Below are positions 1 through 12,373 of a stretch of DNA of 64,000 bases, in pieces. This DNA is from Echiichthys vipera. Lineage: Eukaryota; Chordata; Actinopteri; Perciformes; Trachinidae. Under the pieces are notes generated by a model. It did not search any database, had not been told where the DNA came from, and worked only from the letters and a program-made list of their open reading frames with translations. Every line of letters starts with the position of its first letter. The stretch's first letter is position 1. The translations under genes and the position numbers were made by a program. The DNA is taken from positions 18,270,741 through 18,334,740 of the forward strand of contig OY829659.1 in assembly GCA_963691815.1 (NCBI GenBank). Direction: 5' to 3'.

Positions 1-142
1 AATATTCCTTTACATTAATGTACCAATATCTTTCTCAAAGATCCCGTGAAATGGGACAATAAAGTCATTACAACGTTTTCAGCAATTTTGCCTTTCATTC
101 TTTTTAAATATATTTTCAAAACTAATAGTCCATTGGTTAATA

Positions 143-235
143 CTTGAGGGAATAGTTTGACATTTTGGTTGGCAAAATGGCTAGCAGAGCTATAAAGACC
201 TGTAGCAGGGGAAACGGCTAGCAACAACTAGCACA
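143..235 (+). repeat. Fragment of a common teleost interspersed element
   Basis: The segment contains GGAATAGTTTGACATTTTGG followed by a GCTAGC-rich stretch. I know this pattern from a very abundant fish repeat whose middle carries TTAGCTTAGCATAAAG. The better copy at about 7280-7995 contains that middle motif. I do not assign a family name. Confidence 0.5.
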
Positions 236-839
236 CAGCAAATCACTGCACATAGCCGTTTAATCACAATTTTGATAAAACATTTTCCCACTTCAGATTA
301 AACAAAGGCGATACAGAGAATAGGAATGCGTCCTCATCAACAGTATTTTGGCCATTTTTGGAGGATAAGGTTAAGAGTTACATCCGCTGGTTCTTTAGGC
401 GACTGTAAGTGTTGAAACTACCTAAACTAAGACAAAACACTACATAGGGAGTAAGATTCATAACCCAAAATGTAGTATTGGCCTTTACAGTAAATTATTG
501 ATTCATGATTATCCTATGTTTTGTTAGCATTCAGTTAGCATAAAATTAGCTTTGTTCGGATGATTGTGTAGTTAGCGTTTGGGTTGATCAGCAAACTCCA
601 GATAGGCTGACATCAGTGATGGTAAAGTTAATGGGTAGCAAGCTGTCTTCTTTTGTAAGGGTCATATCATTAATTAACTTCAAAATTGTGATATATATCT
701 CCTTTTGCCTCTGCTGAGAGCTTCTCGGTATCATTTGGCGTTTAAAATCTGCGGAAGATCTGATGTGTCGTCAGAATTCTGCAGCAGACAGATCACGGGT
801 GATGGATAGTGACAGCTAGCTATGTATGATATCTCCCAT

Positions 840-1110
840 AAATTATGGTGCTACAATTCCCATTCCTTATAACATGTTAATTAGTGAACTTCAGATGTGC
901 TGGTAGGTGGATTTTGTTACCATAGAAAGGGACGGGCTAGCTATGTCTCCCTCCAGTCATTATGCTAAGCTAAGTTAAGCTAGCTGACTGATGACTGTAG
1001 CTTCATTTTTACCAGACAGACACAAGTGTTATAAATCTATTGAACGCTCAACAAGGTAAACAACCATACTTCCAATGCATCAAAACCATTCCTTTAAGTC
1101 TAATCCTGCT
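840..1110 (-). repeat. Second copy of the TTAGCTTAGCATAAAG-type teleost repeat, reversed
   Basis: Read on the minus strand, the ATTATGCTAAGCTAAGTTAA stretch at about 960-980 corresponds to the TTAGCTTAGCATAAAG core seen in forward orientation near 7350. Flanking words such as 'attagtgaactt' and 'gattttgttacc' fit the same consensus. It ends near 'aaaaccattcctttaag', the usual edge of this repeat in fish. Confidence 0.55.
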
Positions 1111-3668
1111 CCATCTACTGTTTTAACAGGAAATACATTAAATCGAGTAACTGATGATATAATTTCATGGGACCTTTAAGATCCTTAGCACCCTGAATAT
1201 TTCCTCTTGTGTGCTGCTTGGTTTCCTCTTATTTCACTCAGATGATCAATGAGACAAACCAACACTGAATTGCATTATACATACTCAAAAATATAATTTG
1301 GACAGTGCTCAACACATCCACTTTATAATATTGCCAGTGACTAAAGTCACTTTAATGTGGAGGCACATTGTTATTAACACAACAGTGAGCTTCAGAAACC
1401 TCCAGAAACTCACACTTGACTGTACAGTACACTCTCCTGCCCCGCTCTCCAGAGGTATTTCTTTTTAAAGCAGACATTCAGTGTCTTGAATGTGCAACAA
1501 ATGTATATTGCGAATGCAGGTGAAATTGTATTTCACTGTTTGAGTGCAATGCAGATACATTCATTTCCTAATATGATGCTCAGTAGGAATCATCCCTCTT
1601 TGGCAGTCAGTGGGCTACACTGAGAGCATCACTTGTCTTATTTCCTGCTTGAACAGAGTTTATACTTGAACTACAGCCCCCCTACTCAGCCAGCTATCTG
1701 AGACCTGATCCCATGATCATTTAGAGTATTCATTTATGGGTCATTTGCTGTATGCATGGGAGGGGGGAATCAGTTTGATCTTTTTTCACTGAAGTTCAGC
1801 TGGTAAAGATTATTTATTGCAAAGAGTAAAATGCTGACTGAATGAATATCTGTCAGTGAAAAACAAGCCATTTCCACAAAGAGGCACATACTAAGCAAAT
1901 ATGTTGAGTCTGACCCAGGCATACAGTATCCAGGACATAGTGCTTAGTCTTAGCAAGGGTTAGCACAATGGAAGTAGCATGGCATAAAATGGGATTAACA
2001 GTTAACCTTAGAGTTGACTCTACCAGTGTGAGTATATATAATTTTTTTCTTCAAAAAATGTATGTTTTCAAGCACTGAGTCTAGAATCTGTCCCGTGTTG
2101 CACATGCTTAAAATACATAAGTTATTTGTCTTAAAAGCAGCAGCATCAGAGGGTCATTCATTTTCTAGGGGGCGGGGTGATTGTTTTAGGGAGTTGTCTA
2201 CCATGTCAGTAAGCTTGTTATATTACTACGGTTTTGCTGAGCTTTATAAATTGTTCTGCAGTATGTGGTTGTCCTCGCTGGCAGAGGAGCATAGAAGCAC
2301 TAACAGGCACCTGTGTTTTGTATCAAGCAAAGAGAAGGTACAGGATGAAGAGCTGGGCTGACTCCTACGATGTTCTGCCAGTACCATTTGTATTAGCACT
2401 GCTTAAAACACTCTTTGTTTTATTACAGTTGTTTGAATAAATCATGCTTGGGGTGTTTTGTGGAAAGTAGCCACAAATTGATCTGTACAGTACATTTGTG
2501 AGACAGAAATCTGATTCTAATGTAGTTGAGCATATTATCGAAGGGCTACTGAGAATTAGTGCTTAAAGAAGGATTCAGCCCAGCTGTAATTTTAGTTTTG
2601 ACTTCAGATGAAAAACAGTCAAAGTTTACATTGTTTATGAACTCTGACTGTGGCTATATGTGACTATCATCGATGTATCACGGTTACCAAGCACTTAAGC
2701 ACTTCAAACGACTGCGCAAAATGATATACAACCATACACACTTAAATGCACATTCACACAAACATCCCCATAACTTAATAAAATGTGCCCATAATTTTTT
2801 TTTTATCTAATGAGTTCAAAACGAAACCATCTGCCAGAGGCACTTAGCTTACTGCTCATTAACAAGCTTTCACTAGCTTACCCTCACAGTATAATACCTG
2901 ATAAGCGGCTCCCTTTGTGTAAATGGGATCTTTCTTAAAATACATTACTGTACCATTTTGGTGGCTCCATGGAGTATTTATAGTAATACTGTATATAATG
3001 GTCAAAGTACTGTACTAACACAGAGCTTGCTAACACTTGCTTGGTGCAGATGTATCAGATGATAACTACCAATGTGAATCATTATACATAACAACCAGAT
3101 ATCCACCAATCTCATCCAAACTGCATATGTCGATATTATACAGAACCTGCTAAGATAGCGGGGAATTGATATTCATGCTCTTTGTGCCAGTACACATTTC
3201 ATTAACTAAAAGTGCACACTAGCTTTACTTGTCAACTGTTTAACTGGCCACACCCCCTCTGGTACTGTGTTGACCAATGTGGGCAAAGGAGGGAGATGTA
3301 CTTAAGATTAGATCATAAGATGTAAATCCTAAATAAATCTGAAATAAAGCTGAAGTGCCTCTGGTAGGTGCAATTATCCTTTAGATGTAAATTATTAAAT
3401 TGTGATTTAAATAATTATGTGTGCACTGATTTGCACATTCTTTAGCCTTATATCACCTGCACAGCTGCTATTTCGTGCACATGCAGTAGCATTGTGTGCA
3501 CAATGTATATATATCCTATTTGCAGGCCACAGCCAGGTAGTTTTTAGGATTCCAACTTAAACATAATGAATTTGCATTTATGCAAACACGTGTGCATATA
3601 CAAATATATGCAAAAAGGTACATACAGTAAATATGAGTACTAAACTGATTTTGTATACATGCACTTTC

Positions 3669-6600
3669 TCATTTCTTTTTTGGCGTTGGTTTTGAATCAG
3701 CTTTGGATCCTGAGAGGCCATTTTCAGTGTTGTCGATCCCTGATGAAGTTACAAGGCACTCTTTACTGCAGTGGTGATGGAGGGAAAAAGAAGATGACAA
3801 AGTTAGGACTGTACATGCATGGCAGCTCAAAAAAATATCTCAAGCTCACTCCATTTAAAGGGGGCATATTATGCTAATTTTCAGGTTCATACATAGGTTT
3901 CCACTAGAACATGTTTACAGGCTTTAAAGAGGACCTGTTATGCTTTTCCTTATTTTCTGTCATATAAATATATAATGTTACAATGTTGGATGTTCAAATT
4001 AAACATGCCCAAAACATCATCTTGAACCCTCTGTTTCAAACAGTATTTTCTTTACTCTCAGCTCTGATTGACGTGAATCGCTGCCAGATTTCTATATATG
4101 TTCATCTCTATTCCAGGCACAGCATGCCGGCCATGCCCACAAAGTAAAGCAACGCAAAGCTCCATCCATCCTATCGTTGCTCCAAGCAGGACGAAACTAG
4201 TTGTTTTAAACTCCAGGACGTGGTTTTGTGAATCTATAGGATGATTTGCACATGGGTTTGCAATACATCCGTGTACCCTGCAGTCAGAAATATTCAACCA
4301 TCGGATCACATTGATGTTGGGACATGTCTGTTTGTGTAGTGTTTGGATTAAAAGTCTTAATTTGTGATTTTTGATGATAGAATTTGCTGCTATATTCTCT
4401 TACAGTCCACTGCTAACTATAGCTACATTCTCATGCCGGGGAAAACTGTTTTTTTTGGGAGGAGGTCTTAAAGAGACAGGTGCTGCAACAGAGCGTCTCA
4501 GACAGAGGGTGAATACAGGTGCAGCGGCAGCAGCCATGGGCAGTATGAGAAAAATAAAGTGTTTTTTGAAAATTAAAGCATGTAAACATGTTCTGGTAGA
4601 AACACAAAATACAAGTATGAACCTGAAAAATAATCTAAATGGTCCCCTTTAATGTACAAAACACATTATTTTTCTCATACTGTATCTGAACTTGTATTCT
4701 ATTTCAGTGTCTGTCTCTTTCCTCCTGAAACAGCGCAGATGTGGTCAGTGTTTCCGGTCATCCATGTCATTGCTCTCAACATCTCTGAACGGTCATTGCA
4801 GCAGGGAATGACTGTAGCAGCACTGTAGCAGCACTTTCTACCTATATATAGTAAAGCTGTGACATCACAACCGTCCTAACGGCTCATTTGAAGGCACAGT
4901 TTTTGTGCATCTCACTGTGGATTGAGTGTTTTATAATCAAAACCAAAAACAACATGAAATCTCACTTTTTACAATATGGGACCTTTATCTACGTCAGCAT
5001 GTACAGTATCTGAGCCATCGAAACATGCTGCCAAGCACCAGCAATGTACTCTGATGAAACAGAATGAAATGGTTGCATTGTTAAATATCCAGATGGTTGG
5101 GAAAACTCACTTTTTCTCCTCCATCTTGGAAAGAACAAAGAGGGTGAAGTTCTTGAGCAACATGAAGCCCATTAATGCTGCGATGGCTCCGCCCACAGCT
5201 GAGGCAATTAAGATGGGCAGCTTGTTGTCCACCACTCTCACTGCAGACATCAGCAAAACACCAAAGGCATTATGATGGAAAAAAATAATCTACATACAAC
5301 AGACTAGTTTAAGGACAGGTTAAAGAATAAAGCTAATAAAAAGAAAAAAGCTTCGACTTAGAAAAAACTTGGTGCGTGCACAGGGCATTAGAGCTTTCAT
5401 GTGGCCCTGGCTGCAGCCATCACCTACGCCTGACACACCAAAGCATAGACTTTTAGATATATGCAGAATGATGGGGAGTTCATCCCTTGTGACTTTTGGG
5501 CCGTTTAGACTTTTAAAGCTGCTGGTGGCACTTTCCCAGAACCTTTTTATATAATATTTGATGAATTTTCTTTATACCCTGTCAGGTAGGATAAATGTGC
5601 TGTGAAAAATGTACACGGCTGGGCTACTTTATACTTTAAGAAATCTTGGTTTTGTTCCAATTTTAGGGACTAATTCATAGATAGGTTTATTTTATTATTT
5701 TTTTTTTTACAGATTTATCAGTTTATTTATGTTTTCTATTCCTTCTTGCCAAAACAACACTTCAGACTGTTGAAAATGATGAATAATAACATGATTATAA
5801 CTAACTTATGCCTAAAAACTATGAAATGCTTAGTTAAATTGGAAAGAAAGATAATTGGCTCTCCTGGATTGTGTGTGTATGCATTTTAATAATATATACA
5901 ATGTCCGGGCATACTAGTAATATCTTTAGTGATGTGTTGTCAGATTGTCAGTTTTCCACATAGTTAACATCAATTTGTTGCTGAAGATGTATGTTAAAAA
6001 TGTCCACCGCATATATAGCTAAACTACGGAACCCCTGAACGGTCATACATAACATACATTTTATTTCCTCCATTTTCTCGTGATAATGAGATAATTCATT
6101 TGACAGATAATGAATGAAATGTAATAGGCTTGAGATTTCCATCACACCTGACAGTTCATGCCTCATAAGGACTTCTTGACTTCTTCATATCTTGAAGGAC
6201 ACTATTGACAACACTGATAGATGATTTCAGTTGGTTATTTACTGTTATTAAATTAAACTGTAATCTGTATATTTATGTTCACATTGTAAAACTCCTCCCT
6301 GCACTGGTGTTTATGTTGTTGTAATATAATATTGTTGACAATGAAGTTTGTTTAAAAAAACAAAAAAAAACTGTAGTTAATGAGGACATCAGGCTCAATC
6401 GTGCCTCTGATCAAGCTGAAGCTTTACTAACTGTCTTCTTAGATGACGCACATTAATCTGAACATTATCTGTAATAAAAAGGCATAAAGTTATTTCAGCC
6501 TGTCAGGCCTTGATTGAAGAGATATGTGATGGTGATCGATGGTTCTCTCTGGCATTGCTAGAAAACCGACGTAACTGAGGAAATAAAATGTATGCTATGT

Positions 6601-9600
6601 ATGACCGTTTAGTGCTCCCATACTCAACAGCTAATAAGAATACAATTTTGCCTGAATGCCTCATTTATATGTATAATGAAAGGGAAATGAATCAGAACAC
6701 TTCCACACATTTATGCACACACATTATCAGCATAGATCTTGACTACTTACACTCGTCCACCACAATGAGATGGAAGACGGCACTGTGGTTCCTGCCCTTC
6801 TCTTTGGGGTTGCGTCCGAAACAAGTGTACTCGCCTCCGTCCTCGAAGGTGATGTTGTACAGCAAGATGGAAATGTTGTTTTTTTCGTTCTTCCCCACAA
6901 ACTCCACTCGCTCTCGATATATATTCACATGTGGATGCGCTGTCTCTGATGCTATCACTGAATCACACACCTGCCAGGACCAACAAGCAGTCAGTCATCC
7001 AAAACAAAACAAAACAAAACAAACAAGTACCTGAACATGAACCTTTCTCTCACACAGAGGTTTCTTACCTTCTGCATGGTGCCGTTGTCATTGTATTGCC
7101 AGTTGAAGTAGAGGTCCTGGATGCCGATACAGCTGGCGTATGTGCAAGGCAACATGACTGTGCTGCCATTCACTGCCTGTAGGACGGGAATCTTCCCAAC
7201 AAACATCTCAAGTGCATGAACGGACCACACGCCTGAGGAGGAAGGAGAATAGAAAACACAACAATATAAGACTACACAGGGTATAACTCATCTTTACAGT
7301 GGAGCAGTGTTGTGTCAACACAAAGTCAGTCTGCTGCTTGCTGCCAGTTAGCTTAGCTTAGCATAAAGACCAAAAACAGCTCGACTGGTTCAGTCTGAAG
7401 CTAACGAAGCTCACTAATTATCACATTCTATCTCGTTGGAATAAGTGGGAGCAGGGGCGTTCTACACCAGCAAACATTTCAGGAAATTGCTGCTTCTGGG
7501 GTCAAGAAATTGTCTTGTTTTTGTTGCCTTTGGACAGAACTAGTCTAGCTGTTTCCTCTTTTTTCCCCCAGTTTTTATGATATGCCAAAGCCAATGCCAT
7601 CAGCTGCTGGTCAGGGGTCAGGGGTGGGTCCAGACCTTTTAAATCCATCAACACTACTGTGTTGACTGAATTGTCTGGCATTGTGAAGTAAAACTGGTTT
7701 TCTGGTTGAAAAAACAATTGAGCCAGTGAGCGCTGCAGGGAGACAAACAATTAGCCAATTAGCGGCCTCAGCCATCGGTCCCATGGGCGTGACTAGTGCA
7801 CAAGTGGGCAGGTGGACCGGGTCTGTCTGTCTCTTTACCTTGTGTGTGTGTTTCTGGACTGGGTTCATTGGCCAATTACAACCAAGTCAAGTTCTGTCTG
7901 ATATCAGGCAAGGTATCTGTACCAATATTCTATAACTCTCTGCAAGAAAGCAAACCAAATTTTCAATATTTCCAAAATGCTGTACTATTCCTTTAAGTCC
8001 AGGATCCAGATTCATATATGATCAAACCACATTAATTATCTTGCTGCCCCACACAATACCTGCACTTGAAAATAGTCCAAATTAAATGCTTCTGACTCCT
8101 TAAACTCATTTTGTGGTCAGATCACAAAACAAGTTTGGTTTGCTCATCCAGTTCCATGTGAACATTGAGAGTAGGTTCATGGACAGTGATGGGAAATCTG
8201 CCTTATACCGTCAAGACACTGGAATACTAGACTGAACACATCTCTTATGCCGAAATAGGAAAACCGCTGCGTCTTTTTATTGTTTGTCTTTTCCCTTTCC
8301 CTCTTTAGTTCTAAACTTAGCTGGTATTCCACCTTAACATTTAGCTGCTCAGGTTTGTGATCAGACATGTGCCAAGGTCGCAGGTAGCAAACAGTTACAG
8401 TATATCAGTTCAGCAGGTAAAGGACAGACTGTACTGTAGGTCAGTTGACACCCTTGTTTACACCATTAAAGCTCCTTGTGCTTAATGCTTCCATCTAGTG
8501 CTTGAGGTGAAAACTACATGCGCACAAGATGCTGTGCAGAACTAGTACACATATGCAGAGGTTATGGAGACGCTCAGACCTGAAGAAGATGAATGGTTTC
8601 AGAAGCAGCTGTATTTTCTGCACAGCTTGTAACATTCCCAGGATTCTGCCCTCTGTTTTGTGCACAATGAGTTACATTTTGCTCATAACACTGTCAAGGT
8701 CAACACCTGACAAGCACCATCGCAGCAAATAGGAATAACAAGAGCAGCAGATATGGCTTCACACAGAGAATCTGTAGCATACTGTATTCGGGAATGTTAT
8801 TGATTCATTCTCATCTCACCCTTGCTATCATTTCCTCAGCTGGTCCAATGCAGCACAATGAGCTTGCAAAAAACGTTAATAGAAACAGTGAGGAGAGAGC
8901 AACAGCAACACCCCTCCCGTCTCTTTACTCTTGTACATTTTATAGCGTCACTTTTTTTTAACAACCTTTTACAATATTTTTGTAATCTTCTATTTTCATT
9001 CTTTCCATCGTATGTCTCAGTGAATCTTTGTTTCCATAAGAGTAGCTTTTTTCTGTCACTGTAGTTATCAAAGTTGCTGACAAGAGACCAAGAACAAAAC
9101 ATGTAGAAATACATGATTAAATATCCCTTTTGTTTTTAAAATTCTTATTGGGGCGTTTTACAAGGTAAAGATTTGGCGCTGCAGATGAAAGTAGAACAGT
9201 GATGCTCCAGTTATGTCAACTTAAGAGCAACTCAAATGCATATAGGCTACATATGCTCTCCACATCATTTCTAAAAATATGTAGCATATCCAAAAAACAA
9301 AAAAACTATAGCCCGAGCAATACTGGATTTAAGGGGCTGATACTAAATTTGATATTTAGATAAAAATATATATATAAACTGTATATTGAGCTCAATATAC
9401 ATGCTGAACAGGACATTTTCGCAACTTGTCAGGGCTCTTTGGTGACACATAATAATTTGACACTATTTATACATTACCTCTCACCCACTTTGGCATTTCT
9501 GTACTAATATAGTATCTACAATAAGCTAATTGGTGAAAAACGCTTGCTAAGGTGCCCTCATGGCAGCCAAAATGCATGCTAAAGTGCCACCTGGGAGCCA

Positions 9601-12373
9601 AAATGTGTGCTAAAGTGCCCTCTAGGAGCCATAATGCGTGCTTAAGGGAGCGTCGTTAGACCTGGTCATCCAGGGCTATAGCCCCGGATGTCTTGGGAAT
9701 AGCCCTGAACCGCTGTGCGATGGATGATGAAAAAAGCCCCGTACAGGAGACTTTTATGTGGTTGCATTAGTGGCAGGCACTGATGCAAAATTGTAGCAGT
9801 GAAAACTGCAATATTCTGACGTGTCCACACTGACAAGTGATAACTTCAAAATCAATCTTGTCGGTGTTTCGGTTTAAATGAGTGACCCTGTTAACTGGAA
9901 ACTTTCAGCTGAGTGCCTCTGCGGTTGCAGATGATGAAAACAGGATTAAGTTTTTATAGAGAGATACACATAGACTGTATACAAAGGAGATACTCTGAGA
10001 TATGTTTTACTTTTACAGCCCAATTTCTAAAATTTCTCAGGACTACATCTCCGAATGTTTTCACTAGCTAAAGACGCGCCTGGTGCCCTCTAAGACGCGT
10101 GCTAAAGTGCCCCCTTGGAGCCAAAATGCACGTTAAATGTCCTCATCGGGGCCAAAATGTGTGCTACAGTGCCTTCTTCAATGGCGAGGATGCACTATAT
10201 GTGCCCTTTTTTTTTCCTTTTTGCACTTGCCCTTCAAAAACTGTGTGCGCGCCACTGCAAGACTAGGATTTTAGGTTAAGAGGCAAGAATCAATCTTATT
10301 CATTAGAGGTCAAGGGTGTGAAAGGAGACATATAGTATACTAGTTAGGATGTTTCCTATTCAACAATTCAACATGAACATTAATAGCTTCGGTTGGACTC
10401 CAAAATGCAGAGACATGAGCTCACTGCAGCACTGTCTCTTCTGCTTCACAAGTGTAATGTACGATTAGGAACCTTCTTTACCTTCTCACCTAAATGGAGA
10501 ACAAATATGATCTGATCTGGTTTATCCCCGATAGAAGAACTGCCTCTGCTTATTTCTATCTGCTACCAAGCCACCTGCATCTGTTGGTCTACCATGCAGT
10601 TTTTGTTTAGGTTGCCAAAATGTCTGTTGTTCATTCTAAATAAAGACAACACCTGTGAGATAGAAATAGATTTAATTGTTCTGAAAGTAACATTAAAATG
10701 TTTACATAGCAACACAGGTCCACATTTGTGTGCGTAAATGGGAGATTCATTTATCATAATTAATTTTAATTTATTGTGAATTATTAATGTGATGAATTTT
10801 ACTAGACTGGGAATGTTATAATGTAATGTTAGAGCCTGCCGTTCGTACACAGGGTGTCACAGACCCTGGTCTCTTTAATGCATGTTTGCTGCACTATTGC
10901 TGCACCGATGCTGCACACACATAAGTAGGTTTAAACAATTTCAAGAAGTATTTATTGTAAGTAATGAATTTAGGAAAAATGTTAGACAGATGTATTTTAC
11001 TTAGAACAATTAATCGTGAGATAAAGGCTAATGTTTGATAAATGCAGGATGGCAACATCTATGCCAGTGAACACAGGATAAATAAGTGTCAATTATATGA
11101 CTGACATTGGATTCTAATGGGATGCTTTTTCAGTCAAAGAGGTTAAGGAAACACTTAATTGGAGATGTCTGCGTGGGTTTTCTCAGGGTTCTCCGGCTTC
11201 CTCCCACAGTCCAAAGACGTGCAAGTGTTAGGTTCATTGAGGACTGTAATTTGCCCGTAGGTGTGAATGTGAGTGTGACTGGTTGTCTGTCTCTGTTCGT
11301 CTCTATGTGCCCTGTGAAAGACTGGCGTCCTGTCCAGGGTGTACCCCCTCTCGCGCCCAATGTAAGCTGGGATCGGCTCCAGCCCCCCGCAACCCCGTTA
11401 GGGACAAGCGGTTGAAGATGGATGGATGAGTGGGTGTTGTCTAAGGCAAACAGAATCCAGTATTCACACGTGGTAATCTACATTTAAAACACCATATCCC
11501 ATATGTTAGGAATCTATCTAACTTTCAGTCACAGATCTGCGTGTGGTTTTGCTCAAGACAACAATGTCAGCTCTGGATACTAGATAATAGTTCTGTTCCC
11601 TTACTGTACTGTCGCAGTATTTATTGCCAATACCTTGATTCAGGGGTTCATGACTCAAAAAGAAATAAAATTGATGTTTTACTGAACACTGCTCCGAGTG
11701 ACTTTGCTGCACTATTACTGCAGATACACCTCTTGTCCAGCACAATATGCTGTGATTAGCAGGGCCTCATCTAGAATGTTTACAGTATGACACAGCTTTC
11801 CCATCACCACTATTCTGCTGACATTTCCTTTTGTGGACATGCGATTATAGTCCAAACCAATATAGATCACAAATAAATGTATTACGGACAACCACATTTT
11901 AACGAAACCTTCATAAGTCCTCTCCTTTCTGTGTTTCCAGGCAGAATCAGCAAAACATTTTGCTTGTGAGGTGCAACCTTCAGAAAAAAAAAACTACTCA
12001 TCACAAGCAAACTAGTCCTGTGACCAAAGCAAAACCGAGTGCACTGATGCATATCCTACACAACTGCAGCCAACCCCTATGTTGGTCAGAAACTGATGAA
12101 GGTCAGTGTAACATTCGAAAAAGCAATGGCTTCAAGCTGCATTACAGCACAAACAAACACTACTATCAACACAAGCTTTTGGGATTTAATAAACAAAAAC
12201 AACATATGTTTTCAAAAAAGAGGGATGAGGAGGCATCGAACATGGAGCAAATAAAGAGAGGTGACGTAAAGTGAGAGCCAGACATTACCAAGCAGCATAG
12301 AGAAGATCAGGCTGACAGCTGCGTGTGGAGGGCCCAGCCTCGGGAGTTCAACCCCAACCCACTGGACCTCCAT
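3669..12373 (-). CDS. scn4b: Sodium channel voltage-gated beta-4 subunit (5 coding exons)
   Basis: This encodes a single-pass membrane protein that pairs with sodium-channel alpha subunits in excitable cells and tunes gating. Coding exons are 12373-12289, 7232-7069, 6970-6751, 5240-5111 and 3765-3669. All introns are GT-AG and the joined frame gives 231 aa; human SCN4B has 228. Order: signal peptide (about residues 1-35, ending ...VHA); V-type Ig domain with the C58-C133 pair; an extra C63 in PCTYASC, matching the human cysteine that bonds the alpha subunit; sequons at N50, N78, N115 and N122; TM segment about 164-185; cytoplasmic tail with KECLVTSSG and DNTENG as in mammals. Start: first ATG before the hydrophobic leader. 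SCN2B is the main alternative, but the tail and the CIGIQDLYFNW region fit SCN4B. Intron 1 (about 5 kb) is full of repeats. The UTR ends are not determined. Confidence 0.95.
3855..4975. repeat. TTAA-flanked foldback element (MITE), nested copies
   Basis: The left edge reads TTAA followed by AGGGGGCATATTATGC and then TTTTCAGGTTCATAC. The right edge near 4620-4652, reverse-complemented, gives TTAA, AGGGGACCATTTAG and TTTTTCAGGTTC, so the ends are imperfect inverted repeats flanked by TTAA. A second related start lies inside (about 3925, TTAAAGAGGACCTGTTATGC). The stretch 4653-4975 resembles the interior of the 46.4 kb copy, sharing 'gcagcactttcta' and 'gtgacatcacaa'. TTAA target duplications are typical of piggyBac-like and Kolobok-like elements; the superfamily is inferred. 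Part of it probably overlaps scn4b intron 4 (3766-5110). Confidence 0.65.
6290..6372 (+). repeat. 3' tail of a LINE, same type as at 31.9 kb
   Basis: The piece reads 'tttatgttgttgtaatata', then 'atattgttgacaatgaagt' and 'ttgtttaaaaaaac'. It is nearly the same as the 3' end of the LINE fragment at about 31.92-31.98 kb and also ends in an A-rich tail. It lies in scn4b intron 3 and no coding remnant was recognised next to it. Confidence 0.5.
7280..7995 (+). repeat. Teleost interspersed element with TTAGCTTAGCATAAAG core
   Basis: The copy carries GTTAGCTTAGCTTAGCATAA at about 7348, 'gctcactaattatcacat' at about 7409, 'ttgctgcttctggggtcaag' at about 7487 and a closing 'actattcctttaag' near 7985. 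These words occur in this order in a repeat common across percomorph genomes. It lies in scn4b intron 1, about 50 bp upstream of exon 2. Confidence 0.55.
9540..9660. repeat. Short minisatellite, about 32-bp unit
   Basis: Three to four diverged units each contain TGCTAAAGTGCC followed by GGGAGCCAAAATG or a close variant. A related block lies at 10075-10185. The array is in scn4b intron 1. Confidence 0.7.
10075..10185. repeat. Second block of the same minisatellite
   Basis: Units again read TGCTAAAGTGCC then TTGGAGCCAAAATGC and variants, about three copies. The 415 bp between the two blocks has no such units. Both blocks may belong to one larger interspersed element. Confidence 0.65.
11165..11430 (+). 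repeat. V-SINE-type SINE, head missing
   Basis: The sequence runs from TCTGCGTGGGTTTTCTCAGG through CTTCCTCCCACAGTCCAAAG to GGGATCGGCTCCAGCCCCCC and ends in GATGGATGGATGAG. The central segment is the conserved core known from vertebrate V-SINEs. The tRNA-like head, visible in the copy at 30.5-30.8 kb, is absent here. It lies in scn4b intron 1. Confidence 0.8.

Larger units (their letters stand above)
1..3668. other. Gene-free flank downstream of scn4b
   Basis: I see no coding exon on either strand. The open frames here are short and lack family resemblance. The stretch is AT-rich and holds pieces of a common teleost interspersed element (about 143-235 and 840-1110). The scn4b 3' UTR must begin at 3668 and run leftwards. 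Possible minus-strand AATAAA signals (TTTATT on the plus strand) occur near 2418 and 1811, but I cannot choose between them. Confidence 0.6.

Noticed and set aside
3669..12373. Assignment as scn2b
   Set aside because: The KECLVTSSG and DNTENG tail and the CIGIQDLYFNW region match SCN4B; SCN2B has a different tail.
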